A stretch of 64,000 bases of DNA from Chamaecrista fasciculata (GCA_003254925.1 QANZ01048438.1:151473-215472), one strand, 5' to 3'. Numbered from the stretch's first letter, positions 1 to 13,100 are shown. Notes: generated from the letters alone by a model not told the origin. Numbers and translations: made by a program.

Positions 1-386
1 TATATTTTTTAATTTGTTTAGTTCATGTGGATTTTAAGAATGGTGTAGTAAATAGCTTGAGATCAAATTGAAATAGAAAATGGCAAATAGTTCCTGTTTT
101 CTTTTTCAATTTAATGACCAACGGTATTATTTCTTAACATTGTACTGTTCAATTAGCTGAAACTGAAATTTTTTCCTTACTATATTTAACAAAAGGACTA
201 AATTGATTGTTCAATCATTATGTTATTTATTAGATCTTGCATTAATCATCAATATCCTCTGTATGAGCACAGGTTAACCGCATGGTGGGTGAGAGTGCAG
301 ACAATGTTACAGCTACTGTTAGCCCAAGAAGCAATGGTAATAAGATGCCAACTTTGGAGGAGTATGGTACCAATTTGACCAAGTTA
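1..386 (+). pseudogene. ClpC-type Hsp100 chaperone gene fragment (intron end plus one exon)
   Basis: Bases 273-386 translate in one frame to a segment containing [15 protein letters not shown] and NLTKL. This is the linker between the N-terminal Clp repeats and the first AAA+ domain of chloroplast ClpC, the Hsp100 partner of the Clp protease. An acceptor AG at 271-272 precedes the exon, and 1-270 looks like an AT-rich intron, so this is a genomic copy and not a processed one. Similarity stops at the N at 387; the Walker A part expected just downstream is absent and a CT-rich unrelated sequence follows. Either a real ClpC gene lies to the left and the assembly is broken here, or a fragment was captured by a transposon. 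Family assignment is from recognition of the motif series. Confidence 0.7.
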
Positions 387-387
387 N

Positions 388-1140
388 CTCAATTTCAGAG
401 CTCAATTTCCTTTCCATCCAAATCTCAATTTCAATTACCTCCTTCAAATTTCAAATCTCAAATTTCAGTAGCACCTTTCTCTTCTCCCTCCTAAAACCTA
501 ACACAATTTTCTTCTTCTCCCACCGTTGCTTCCTAAAATCTCACAGCCACTCACTCTCTCTTCTTTCTCCTCCTCCGATGCGCTCCTCCTCCGCTTCTTC
601 TTCTTCTTCTTCTTCTTCTTCTTCTTCTTCTTCTTCTGCCGTTGCTTCCCAAAACGACGTCGTTTTGCTCGACCGCCGGCCAAAGTTCCAGCTTAGGGAA
701 GATATTTCTGATGACTCACCAATCTGAACAAAAAATCGTTTTCCTCTTCGTCTTCCTCATCTACACTCTGAAGAAAAGTTCTGATCATCTTCGTTTTCGA
801 TTCCGGCCACCGTCGTTGCAACACAAAATGCCGGGTAATCTTCTGCCTCAGTTCGCAATTATAAAGTTCGCATCTTTTTGTTGTTTTGGGTTCTGATTTT
901 GGCATTTCTCATGTTTGTGTTGTTTTGGGTTCTGATTTTGGCATTACTCTTCCCAGTTTCAAAATCTTGCTGTGTGATTGTTTGCAGAAGTTCCATCCTC
1001 AGTTTACTCAAACACACAAAATAATATGGGTTGGGATGAATAATTATGGAATGCCCTGCTTTTTTGGCTGCGCCCTCCTGCGAGAAGATAACTTGAGGTC
1101 ATATTCATGGGCGCTAAAGATAGTGTAATGAAGAAGTTCC
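388..1140 (+). other. CT-rich leader-like sequence with (CTT)n microsatellite, no gene assigned
   Basis: After the N the sequence turns strongly pyrimidine-rich, with a CTT repeat at about 593-637. It looks like the 5' leader of a plant transcription unit. The only ORFs are short and of low complexity (poly-Lys on the minus strand), so I do not call a protein here. It may belong to the Helitron-derived region that follows. Confidence 0.4.
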
Positions 1141-2626
1141 TGCGCCTCTCTCACCTCACCCACGTTTCTTTCCTTTCCATTTTCTTTCCTTTTATATATA
1201 TATATATATTAATATTAATATTTGCTTTTAAATTATTTCCTTTTCTATATATATTAATATCTTAATGACCAAATTGATTGGATATTTTGCTGATTCATAT
1301 TTATTGGTTTTTGAATGATGATGATATCTCAATGATGATATCTTAATGATTTGGATTGATATCTTGATGATGACCAAATTAACTGTTAAATTTGGATTGA
1401 TATCTCAGTGATGATATCTTAATGATTCATATTTATTGGTTTCTAAGGTAACGGATTGGATATTTTGTTGAAAATTCTATATCTGGCATGTCAAATTTAT
1501 CCTTGGAGAATATAAGTGCAGACTATTGAGCCTGTTTACCTGTTTACAAATTGTAGTCTGTGTATTTGACATTTTTTAAATGATGTTGATTGTGTCAGCA
1601 TCTGATTTTAATTGATGCTCCTATGAATCACTTGCATGCAGGGATGCTGTTTTATACCTTCATTTCGGGGTTTTTTAGTAAAGCTTTTGTGATTTCTGTC
1701 TTCGTAGCAAAATTTGTCTTAGCAAGTCATGGAAGATGCAAAACAAGCAAGACAGAAACGACGAATTATCTTGCTTCAAAAGCGAGCAAAAACCCGCCAA
1801 GGTACTAATATTGTCCCTATTTGCTCTAATTGTTGTTTAATAGTTACAAATAGATCTGCCTATTTGCTTCAATGACAATTTAAATTAAAATTGAGAATAG
1901 ATGTGTGACTGAGATGACTGATGATTCCTTTATCTTCAATTTTATATTGTGAAGTTAACTGAAATTTATCAAATTGGAGTTGATGTGAAGGCACTCACAA
2001 GCATTATATATGCATTGTAGCAATCTATTTTCCTGCTAATTTATTTTTGTTGTAAATAGAATCAGAAAATGGCCTTAGTAACTAAAAAGAATCATTTTCT
2101 GATTTGCTTGCCATACATTTAATGCCATTTTCTACTGTTTCTGTTTTGTGGCGTTTTTGACTGCAAGAAAGTGTCATTTCTTCATATAATCCTTGCCACA
2201 CTAAAAAGAATCATTTATTAATGTCATTCCTTTATCTAACTTTGTTGTTTTTGACTTCTTCATGGCATGTCATTTCTTCTTTGGTTGGCAATAGATTTGA
2301 GCAATGTCAACCAAAGAAGGCAAAGGTGATTGAAGAAGGAAAATGTAGGTTGAAATCCTTGATTCACTCTTTTTCCTACAATTACTTATTCTTCTCGGCC
2401 TCTTATTGTGCAATGTAGGTTCATTTAGCAATTAGGCTTTTTATAGATTTTCCCTTTTAACTTAGTCACTAATATATCTTATGTTATGCTTTATAATTGG
2501 TTCTTAATGTTAACTAATGAATAAATGAATGAATCAAGGATTATATATGTTATTAGGATAATATGTTGTTGGTTGATTAATAAAAAGTTTTATTTTTTTG
2601 GTTTTGCAGAGATTGTCATATCTATT

Positions 2627-2978
2627 TAGGGATGGCAATTTATATCCTAAGTTAGGATATCCGTCCGTATCTGTCCGAAAAAATATCCGATATCCGTCGG
2701 ATACCGGATATTGGATAGGATACGGATAGTGAAAATTAATTTTTTTTCGGATATTGGTCGGATACGGATATTGCCATCGGATACCCTATATCCGTCCGAA
2801 ATGAACGGATATTTAGGGTATCCGATATCCGATACCCTATTACTTATTTAATTTTTATATTTTACATCTAATTTAATATTTTATATAAAAATATTTAAAT
2901 TTAATTAATTAGATTTATATATATTTTTTATATAATCATTTTTAGTTATTCTATATTTCATNTCCGTTGCCATCCCTA
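2627..2978. mobile_element. hAT-type MITE with 8-bp target duplication
   Basis: Terminal inverted repeats TAGGGATGGCAA / TTGCCATCCCTA bound a 352-bp element. It is flanked by an identical 8-bp direct repeat TATCTATT (2619-2626 and 2979-2986), the target-site size of hAT transposons. The left half is packed with variants of GGATATCCG and CGGATA, subterminal repeats of the kind hAT transposases bind. There is no coding capacity. An N lies at 2962, close to the right end. Confidence 0.88.
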
Positions 2979-3388
2979 TATCTATTGGTATTTTAAGCAT
3001 CTTCAGCAGACCACATATTTTTTGGTGTCACAAATGAAATGTGAAATTGAGTGTGTGTGACTGCTTAATTAAATAGTTTATCCTTCCTTTTGTTTCATTA
3101 CACTTCTATGAATCATATGGGCACTTTTTGTTCTATCTTATTCATTCTCAGGAAACAAAAAGAAATCAAATGAAAGGTTTGGTTTGGCGACTTGGTCACA
3201 AAGTCCAGTAGTCAAAAAATATTGCAAGTATTTTTGATGATATCATAGCTTCGAATTGTATGTATGATAGTTATTTGATTAATTGAAAGATATTACATAA
3301 TACTTTATTTTGTTTTTTGTTTTTTTTTGTTTTTTGTAAATGGTATCATATATTTGAATTTGATAATGATAATTGAATGAAATTATTC

Positions 3389-3473
3389 AGTATCTTTTTC
3401 AATTGCTAAAACTGAAAATATATTTAGTATCTTTTTCAATTGCTAAAACTATATATATATATATATATATATA
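3389..3473. repeat. 37-bp tandem duplication followed by (TA)n
   Basis: A 25-bp core beginning AGTATCTTTTTC occurs at 3389-3413 and again at 3426-3450 (period 37 bp). A TA dinucleotide run follows at once, to about 3473. It looks like a replication-slippage product in a non-coding stretch. Confidence 0.8.
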
Positions 3474-3599
3474 TTTTTGCCATAACAGGAAAGTGAAGGC
3501 TAACATGTGGTGAACCTAATAAAATGAGCCTAAATGTTTTGATGGATGAAATTTATAGGCGAAAGTGAAGGCTAATAATTTTATTTTATTTTAATTAGT

Positions 3600-4250
3600 G
3601 AAAACTACAAAGTTGGATCTGCATAAATCTAACCTTGAGTTCACAGTGAAGTGCAGTCTCCGGGGGCTTGAGGTCGTCGGATCCTGCAAACGAGAATGTA
3701 CAGGGGGTTCCCTGTGATTCTTCTCTGATGCTTAAGTCAGATCGTTGATCAAGCGAAGGAATAAGTTTTTTCTCGATCAAGAATGGGTTACCTGAGAATG
3801 TGTGTGGTCTGCTTGTATTTATCCACGTCCTTTTTGCCTCATGTGGGTACGAGGTACAAAAGGAACGTTGAGGGTGTTTTCGGGAATGCACGGTGAGTGG
3901 GTTGTTGTGTCTTGCTGTTCTGACTCGACAGCTGTCACTGTCGAGCTGCAGTGGGGTGCCTAACCTTCCTTTTTGGGAGTCAGTAATAGCCAATAGTGCT
4001 TTTCACCATATCCCTGCGTACGGAGGAAGTTTTGGGTATTTTGCGTGTGTGCTTTTGCCCAAACGTACGCTGTGACTGGTGTAGCCTTACCTGGTCACGT
4101 GGTCTCAAAGGATCTTCGCATTAAATGTCAATATCTTGGCATTTAATGCTTGAGTGGGAGGGGACCTTGCTAGTTTGCTTTTGGCGTCGGGTCTTTCTTG
4201 TCTTGATCTTTCCTCTTTATCGCCGGGTGATCTTTGTCCTTCGTATGTAA
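3600..4250 (-). mobile_element. Gypsy-type LTR remnant (minus orientation)
   Basis: This block is distinctly GC-richer than its surroundings. On the minus strand it reads like the R/U5 end of large plant Gypsy LTRs: a run similar to TTATTCCTTCGCTTGATC, then CTGACTTAAGCATC, then a CCGACGACCT box. No internal coding region flanks it, so it is probably a solo LTR or fragment. A 29-bp exact direct repeat lies outside it at 3516-3544 and 4355-4383, much longer than an LTR target duplication, so the flank itself was duplicated. Lineage assignment is from memory of such LTRs and is tentative. Confidence 0.45.
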
Positions 4251-5119
4251 TTTAAAGGATGTATATCAATTAGAATAAATTAAAGATTCAGTTTTTCAAA
4301 AATAATATTTCCTTCAGTTAATTTAAAAAAAAAAACAGACAGTCTGTTGTATAACTAATAAAATGAGCCTAAATGTTTTGATGAATTAGAATGCTTACTT
4401 AATAGAAGGTTCATCTTCAAGATACAGATTTCAGATTTTAACATCAACAAGGGCAGTCAAACATACACAGTGAAAAAGAGTCAGACGACATTAAATTGAT
4501 ACAACAGCTACAGAATTCCTCCACCCTGTCTCAGGTGACATTTTTGTACTATTAATTGTTTTTAATCAATACATGCCGACATTTTTCACAACAGTCATGG
4601 CAGGCTACTACAACACAATCTCATTTAGTTGAAAAACAGAACATTCATGACAACAAACACCATCCAGAAGCAAGTGTAAGTAATCACACTCTAAAAAAAA
4701 TAATGTCTTCCCACTCTGTCATTATTAACCATGGCATTGTTCATCATCAAACTGTATTAGAGAAAAAAAAAATGACTTCACTTCAATACTGCCTATTTTG
4801 GTATATTTTTCATTATCAAACTGCCCATATGTTCATCACTCAATAAAGCTTGATTATTTCTTTGTAGCATGTAATTAGATGCCTCACTATATGACTTTGC
4901 TTATTAATCCCCTCTGAATCTGTCAAATTACCTGTTGTATTTAGTTGCTGCATTTTTCTGCAAATTCATGCAAACTAATTTAGTTGTTAAACCATTTCTG
5001 CTAACTAATTTAGCTGCTGCATTTCTGTGTCAAATTTCCTTTCAAACCAGCCAATTTCTGTTTTTTTCTGGATAGTTGCTAATTTCCCTGAAATACTCAG
5101 TTACATTAGAGCAACTTCT

Positions 5120-5380
5120 GTTCCTCTCAATTACATTTTCATAGAATTCTTTCCCTCTCAAATTAAGTCCATTGTTGCTGTCAAAACCATTTTTTTTTGG
5201 AATAATACACTGCTGCTACCAAAATCAGTTTCATAACATTTTTTTCCTCTCAAATTAACTTCACTGCTGCTGTCAAAGTCAAAGTTTTTGGTTCAATTCA
5301 CCGCTGTTGTCAAAACCAGTTTGATGGCATTTTTTTCCTCTCAAATTAAGTACCCTACTGCTGTCAAAGGCAATTTTGTG
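5120..5380 (+). repeat. Tandem repeat of about 92 bp, roughly three units
   Basis: Units carry CCTCTCAAATTAA followed by TGCTGTCAAA at about 5153, 5246 and 5336. The copies have diverged, so the array is old. It lies inside the Helitron-derived region. Confidence 0.7.
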
Positions 5381-5468
5381 AAATGAGACATTTGTGTCAA
5401 GTCCATTTTATTCATTTTATCTTCCTCCCATATGTAATGAGACTTTTCTTCCCAAATTTCTCTCAATT

Positions 5469-5560
5469 ACATAGATTATATGTTGTGGTTTAGTTATAAC
5501 TTTTCCTTCTACTTACATAGATTATATGTTGTGGTTCAGCTATAACTTTTCCTTCTACTG
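5469..5560 (+). repeat. 46-bp tandem duplication
   Basis: Two nearly identical adjacent copies begin ACATAGATTATATGTTG (5469 and 5515); they differ at two positions (TTAGTT versus TCAGCT). This is a recent local duplication near the 3' end of the Helitron region. Confidence 0.85.
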
Positions 5561-6145
5561 AATCCAAGATTAAATGTCAATTTATATAACTCATTACAAC
5601 ATTTGAGAATGCAAATTAGAGGATACAAATTAAATGTTATCTTTCTTTTATAAGATACAAAGTAACTTTTTTTTTTGTAGGATACAAATTCCTTCTGCCT
5701 AGAAAGCAACCAAAAAACATCATCTACAATGGTAGAATGTTCAACACCAATTCCGGGGAAATTAAAAGGATTAATGGATGAAATCAATGATGCATCTTTG
5801 GAAGACATTCTAAAGCCACAACTCTCCACATGCAGGCCAAAGAAGCATATCAAGATTGAAAAAACTGATTAACTTGCAGCTCTCAATAACAACTCCCAAC
5901 ACTTGCCTAACTTTGTGTACAGCTAAAACTAATTGGCAAGATCTTTTGAGTATTGCTAATGTCAAACATGTTGCATGACTTTTTGTTACTCTCAAATACT
6001 ATGATTGCAAAACATATTTCTTATGCTGGATTGTAATCCTATTAAACAAACTTATACTTAACTTTTATTTATAATATATTTTGTTACTGACATAACTTTC
6101 TGCATATAATGAGAAACCTCCAAGACAATTCAATAGAAATCAAAA

Positions 6146-6175
6146 GCCCGTGCAAATGCACGGGCCTCATACTAG
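6146..6175 (+). repeat. Helitron 3' terminus: hairpin plus CTAG
   Basis: GCCCGTGC-AAAT-GCACGGGC forms a perfect 8-bp stem with a 4-base loop. After a 6-base spacer (CTCATA) comes CTAG and then a T, the expected AT insertion context. This is the diagnostic rolling-circle 3' end of plant Helitrons. Confidence 0.85.
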
Positions 6176-9100
6176 TTAATTAAAAAGTAGTGATTTGTTT
6201 CTTCAGATTTCAGAATAAGTTTACTACTAAAATTTATATAATTAAGTATCCCAATATATATAATAAATTTACAATTTGGTACTTAAAAGTTGATGGTTCA
6301 ATCCTTTAAAAGATTGAAAAACATAATTTAGCCGGTGAATAAATCAAATTAATAGTATACATGTTAATTATTTTCATGGACTAATGAGTTTACAATTTCA
6401 TTTTTTAATGGACTAATAAATATATCATTTAGTTGTTTCAAAAAATGTATATTTTAATATTTTAATGATTATAAATATGGATTTTTTTTCTATATATAGC
6501 GTAGGTTCCTTATATATTTTCTTTTCCAAAAAACCAAAAGATAAAATATAAGAAGATTAACGAATCGAAAATTACACCAAAAATTTATAGTAGCTAAGAA
6601 CAAAGTAAAATCTTGAGCGTGCATGCATTCATTCCCCAAATATACAATAAGATAATTTTTATAATATTTGAAAAAACTAAACAATATAAAGGAGCTAACC
6701 TCCACAAGGTTCACCACAATCGATTATATTTTAGAGGTCTGGTTATAATATAGCAAATAAAATTAAATCACAAGGAAAAACTTTGAGATCCCTAAGTCTC
6801 TTATAACTTGAGAAACACCTCAAAGGTTCACCACTATGAGTTTTACAAACAAATGAGGCAATACGTTTCCTTATACAAGGCAAAAGAGAGTTCAAATTAA
6901 ATGAAGAAAATTCCATCTCACAAAGATCATAGCAATTGATAATGCAAATTAGCACACAGATTTGACAATAATTCTTAGTAGTTTAGAATGCTTGAATAAG
7001 AGATGTATATATAACAGTCCATCAAGCTAGGAGTCCCGTTGAGAGTAAGTGATGATTTCCATCATTATGCAACTTCAACCGTCCAAATTGCAACGATTAT
7101 GTGTACTTGTTGTCATTCTCTATTAAACTTCATTCTTGTCATCTTTAGAAATTGTGTGCGTTGTGAAATGTTGAAGAAGAAATGAAAAGTTTTGCATCAA
7201 TATTGAGTTTGACATCTAGATTTTTAAGAAGTATGACTTTAGATAAATGTGATTAAATGTTATGATTAATTAAATGTGATTAATTAACCCAATTAAGTTA
7301 ATCCAATTATTTAGTCCAACATATATAATTATCCTTTTCTATATGTGGTTTTCTGAGTGTTTTGACTCTTTTCACTGTTCAATAAAAGAATGCATTGTAC
7401 CTTTTGATAAACATAATTAAATAAAACTATATTAAGCAAGATATAGTGACCTCAAGTATATGATCATTGTGATCTTGTATTTTTCTTTTGTTTGTTAATT
7501 ATGAAATGAACACAATAAGCACCTCACATGAAGTTGCAAAATGCATAACTAATTAATAACATGTAGTGTCCTTTGCACATCATTCAACCATATTATATTT
7601 CAATAATTATTAGGCATCATAACAAATTATTAACAATCTAGCATATCATTAACTTGTATATGTTTCAAAAAACAAATATTTAATTATTTAGTGATCAAAA
7701 ATCAATACTCGGCAAATTAAGCACTTAGCTTCCAGTACATTCTATGCTCATATTTATATTAATTAGCATAAATAATACTTTCTTCAGCCAGCTAGCATCT
7801 TCTATATCTTATATAGTTATGTACTTATATGTAAAGTAATGTTTAGCTTAATTTTGATATAATGATGTGGCCAAATAATTAAAAGAATTATTGTTGGTAG
7901 GTACATTTTACTCCCTTAGGACATGTCCCAAAAACGTATTGTGGATATGATGCATGAACTTGTTGAGCATCTCATTTATTTATTTTATATCTTTTCAGAA
8001 AAAAAATTGATAAATAATTAGTTTATATATTTTTAAATTTTTCGGAAATAATAAAATCATTGAGAAATCTATTGGTAACATTCGAAGCACTTTACTTAAA
8101 AGAGTATGAGATATTTTTTAGTGGATAATAAGAGAGAAAAAACAAGTAGTTAAACTTATATGTGGTTGCGTAATATTCGTACATATATATGTTTGGTAAG
8201 AAACATTGTGATCAAATGTGAACTCAAAATGTAATATATTGCCAACTTGCAATACGTGTTAAAAATCAATTGTAACTTCGTAAGATAATACCTTTTTAAA
8301 ATGCTTTGGATAATAAATTATTAATAGACCAAAAAGATACGCCATGTAAAAATGAAGACCAAGAGGAAATTAGTTTAATTTATAAGTGGTGTAGATAAAA
8401 ATGAAAGGGGACGAAAAAATAAATAAATATATAGGGCTTATCCAGATTGATCAATGCATACAATGATTCAAACTTCTATTATTGTTCTTTTTTGTTCGGC
8501 CTGAAACATTTATTATGGTTAATTAGTCAAAATTGGGTAAAAGGAAAAAAAAAAAAGAAAAAAGAAAAAGACGGATAGGAAAAGTTAACCAAATCAAGTT
8601 CACCAATTGCTTTGCTCTAAATAAAAATTTAAGATAGCTGTTGCTTCAAAGAAATTTAATTACATTAAAATAGCATACTATCATCAGTTTCTTCATTTTT
8701 TTTGTCAAAAAACGTTATAATAAAGAAAGACACTCTTAGAATTATTGGGTAAGGCGCCAGAGGCATGTTGGAGAGGTTAACAGAGACCCAATCCAAAGGA
8801 TTATTACACAGGCTTAAATCGTAAGCAGTTTTACCCATAATAATTACTCAATTAGGAGGATGCCCACCAAATAAAATTAAGTGGCTTTAAGAGAAATTAA
8901 AACTTTTACTACAATGAGGTAAAGATTTTTTGTCCAAATTTTTAACCACTTGTGCCGCTTAGTTTCTTCTTTCTAATAATAAATTAATTGTCACTTAATC
9001 TTTCGTTCAATTTTTAAAATTATTTAAACTTTTTTAGCCCCAAAGAAACAATTCTGACCAATATTGTATGTCTGACCGTACTTATACTATTCTGTACCAA

Positions 9101-9930
9101 CTAAATACAAAGCAATAGTTTTTATAATTTTTAAATTTATTAATATATTGGAATCATAATAAATTTAATATTAAAACAATTAAACAATCATATAAACTTT
9201 TTAAAAGGAAGCGAATCAATAAAATGTCATTTTTAGTGAATTCATGAAACTTAATTATTGATAAAAAAGTTTGCAATTGGTTATTTTATTAGAAATTTAG
9301 GATATATATGTAGAAGATTTTCCTACAATCCAACCGTATATAATTAAGATAAAAGAAAGATATTGAAATGTCGCCGGCAAAATTAAACTCAACCTTCTGA
9401 CAAATACATGTTTTTTTTTTTGCTGGCGAACAAATATATGTTGTTTTTTCAAATTCAGACATGCCCTTATAAAAAGGAAAAAGTTAGAAAAATAAATAAA
9501 TGAAAAAAAAAACGTGTTGAGAATGTCTATCGCACATCAGTATGGTGGGACCTACTTTTCGACCGTCATGATTATTATCGAGCAACATTTGGAAATATTT
9601 TATAATTATTCGCAATTACAGGGGGTAAAAAGTAAAAACCAAAGACTCAAAGCAACTTTGGAAACAAAAAAAAGAAAAGAAAAAAAACCCGTAATGGTAT
9701 AAATTCCACGGGGATTATGTAAGACAATTCTGATCCAAATTGCACATGAATTTCCTAATACTTCATCCTAATCTTTAATTTGAATCCCCAATTTTATTCT
9801 GTATTTATATTTATATACTCTTATTTACATTTATTTTCTGCCCTCCGTATTTATTTTGATTTTTTTATTTTTCTTTACCTTCTTCTCTTACACCACATCG
9901 GTTTCTTCGATTGGTTGATCTGCTACTCCG
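6176..9930. other. Intergenic, no gene recognised
   Basis: About 3.7 kb of AT-rich sequence. All ORFs are shorter than 80 codons, have no recognisable motif and show no plausible splice partners. Some of it must be the upstream region of the kinase gene starting at 10186; a TATA-like stretch occurs near 9803-9815. Nothing else can be supported. Confidence 0.6.
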
Positions 9931-10185
9931 GCATGTTGGTCTCGATCTTTCTCTTCAACGGCCGATGAGAATCATCTAGAAGAGTGAGCTGAATTCTAGA
10001 GTGAATCAGTGAGAAAGAGTAAAAAGGAAATGATTGGTTGAATTTCTTGTATGGTTTTGCGTGAAGCAGCTTTGGGGGAAGACGAATAGTTCGAAGTTCG
10101 AGTCTGAGATTTTGAGGGCTTTGTTATGAGAGTTGTTCTTTGCTTGGTTCTGTGATAGTGGCTTTGATTTGTGTGTGGATTTGAT

Positions 10186-13100
10186 ATGGGTGGGTGTTTT
10201 CCTTGTTTTGGATCATCCAACAAGGAGGACAGTGGAGTAAAGGAAGTGGTGAAGAAGGATTCTCTTAACGAAGGTTCAATTGCTCAGTCTCATCACGTCA
10301 ATAGGGTTAGCTCAGGTCAGAACGACTTTTTAGACTTACTTTGCCAAATTTTTCCCCCCTTTACTTTTTTATTGGTAGGTTTTGCTCAAATTGTGTTGAA
10401 TTTTGCATTCTTAACTCGTTTTGTTGGTTTTATGATGATATGTTTTGGTTAAAATTATTGGGTGCTTTGATCTGATTCATCTATGATTGTACTTCCACTG
10501 CTACTGTTGATGATTTGATGGTCACTGAATGTCTCTTAACTAAAATTTATTGCACTTTTATTCTTTTTGAGAGGTACATACAAGTAAAGTGGTGGGAGAT
10601 CTACCCTCGGCTCTGGATTGTAACAAGTGTTTCACATTGTTTGATAAGATTTTCCATTAAATTACGATTGCCATATACAAGGCAGACGGATATGCTAATA
10701 GCTGCATTTTGAGTAAATGATTTGATACACTGTGCTTTGCGTCTATATAAAAATTGTGGAATGCATTATCTAGAGATTCGTAAACTTACTTAGATATAAG
10801 GTGGAAATTTTACAATCTAGGCATAGTATTTGTGTTAGTGTACAATTCTGGATTATTCAAATTAATTGAATCAGATTCTTGTGGATGATATGATGTCACC
10901 AGCGAAAATCTGAATCGTTGGGTGGTTTATCCCAAATATGGATGCTAGGTATGCTCTACAATGAAGCAGCATATGGTCACTATACGGCTGCTTAATTTGC
11001 AGAGTCAACATTTCATTCTCGACATATTAATTTTATCTAGTTCATCCAACACCTGTATTTTCCCATTTCTTTACTCCTGTTTTCTTTTTTTATCATCTAA
11101 ACAGATAAATCAAAATCAAGAAGTGTCTCTGATCCAAAGAAGGAACCACCAGTTCCAAAAGATGGACCAACTGCCCACATTGCTGCGCAAACTTTTACAT
11201 TTCGAGAGCTTGCTGCTGCTACAAAGAATTTTAGGCCAGAATGTTTATTAGGCGAAGGAGGTTTTGGGCGTGTTTATAAAGGTCGCCTTGAAAGCACAGG
11301 GCAAGTAAGTTGAGAGATTTTAAACTTCCCAAACTCATCTTATCTCTTTCATGTAAATAACAGTTCGTCATTTTATACTTTTATATTGGGCATAAATCTT
11401 TAAATTCTCCTTGGTGGGCTTCCTTCAGCTGCTACCCTAATTCTTCCTCTATATCCCTTCTAATCCATGCTGGTGGAATCACGTTCTTTCAGGTAGTTGC
11501 TGTAAAACAGCTAGACCGTAATGGCCTTCAGGGAAATCGAGAGTTTTTGGTGGAGGTTCTCATGCTCAGCCTCTTACATCACCCAAATCTTGTGAACTTA
11601 ATTGGTTATTGTGCTGATGGGGATCAGCGGCTGCTTGTATATGAGTTTATGCCATTGGGGTCTTTGGAGGATCATTTACACGGTCAGATTGCATTCCTTT
11701 GTTACTTTAACCATTACTGCATGTATCATTGTGCTTTCAAAAGTTTTATTTTCAATTTTTGTTTTGTCCTAAATGTTAAGTGGAAAAGGATTGAGTTAGA
11801 ACCATAGAATTAAAAGGCAGTGAGTGAAGAAGAATACCATCAGACTTGGTGTTGAATATAGATTTCTGGAGTCTAGACTGATTTACTTTTAAAATACTGC
11901 CAGCTAGGGACAGGTCAAAATATGGCGTTGTTATGCTTTGTAAATGTAGCGAGCATATAGATTTCTGGTACAAATTTGCTTTGACTGGCTCTCGCTGTCT
12001 CTGTTGTTGAAGAAAAGGATCAATGTAAAGGATGGTTATTTGCAATTTTGGATTTGTGGGGAATGATAAACTCTGTTATAGGACTTTTATTCATGGCATC
12101 CTCTTGGGATTACTCCAAACCATGCACTGCTATATTACAAGATTCACAACTATATTGCTTGGCACTCATCAATTTTGTGAATCATTCAATGTGTAAACTA
12201 GTCATGGATATCTTGATTTCTATCAATACGTTGGATCTTCAACTCCTTTGCCTTACTTCCATGCTTATATCCACCAAGCCTTTGATTGTGTGGGTTAGCA
12301 TGGCAACATGAGATACAATATTGCCGTAGACATAGTGACATAGCGAGATTTGAAGTATCCATATGTAATTCAAAGTGATGCATCATGTTTAATGCTGTGT
12401 CTGGTATGTGTCAAACAAGGACAAGTCTCCTTTTGTGAATTGTTTTTGCACCATAGGATGTGGGGCATTTTGTGTTGTCTCTATCAAGTTGTCCTTTGTG
12501 AAATATGTGGCAATTCAAGCATGAATGCATTGAAGCGGCTGGGAAAGTCCTCAAAGAGTTGGCTTGCAGCTGTATCAGTAAAATCAGTAGCTGGTTCTTC
12601 TAGTTTTCCCAATGCAACACCTTATTCAGTCTCTTTAGGGTCCTCTATGTCTTGACCAGTGACTAAACTTCCATCACATGATACTGCTACAACAATTTAA
12701 TCACCTGATACACTTTACCATCTGAATTGTTTTATAGTCAAGCAATTTAAGACCCTTCTTTTCTTCAGTGATTTCAGATTGTTGATTCACACTCTTCTTT
12801 ATGTCTCAGTTTTATCTTGTGAAACCTTTCTTGAAAATCTGCTCATTGATCTTGCTGTTCTAAATTGCTAGTTGGTTGATATGTCTCTTCAGGAACAACC
12901 ATGGTAATTTTTTAGCTCTTCAGGTTCAATTTGCCATAACACCTTACCAAACAAGTATAGGATTAATCTACTCAGTTATCCTATCTGCGTGCAAGAAAAT
13001 AATGAACAACTTAGAATATTCTGATCTATCATTGTATTGTTCGGCATCCTTAGGTTTTAGTCTGCATTCAAATTTTGTTGGTTCTTTGCTACACCAGGCT

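Larger units (their letters stand above)
1590..6175 (+). mobile_element. Decayed Helitron-derived region (5' boundary unknown)
   Basis: The 3' end is clear: an 8-bp-stem hairpin at 6146-6165 followed by CTAG at 6172-6175 and then a T, the standard plant Helitron terminus. Upstream are scattered exon-like pieces: about 1729-1802 (begins MEDAKQARQKRR), about 2295-2326 (LSNVNQRRQ), and 5728-5869 (contains PGKLKGLMDEIN, then a stop). They resemble, from memory, the poorly conserved leader and tail parts of proteins carried by plant Helitrons, but no Rep or helicase core is visible, so this is a non-autonomous or gutted copy. A hAT MITE (2627-2978) and a Gypsy-type LTR (about 3600-4250) are inserted in it. 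The 5' TC terminus was not located; 1590 is only the leftmost point I would include. Confidence 0.5.

Noticed and set aside
498..683. Minus-strand ORF with a poly-Lys run
   Set aside because: It is only the reverse translation of the (CTT)n repeat; no start context, partner exon or domain.
3595..3993. 132-codon minus-strand ORF
   Set aside because: It lies entirely in the GC-rich LTR-like block; its residues follow LTR sequence and match no protein family.
9996..10223. Minus-strand ORF opposite the PBL27 start
   Set aside because: It overlaps the 5' UTR and first exon of a well-supported plus-strand gene and has no coding features of its own.
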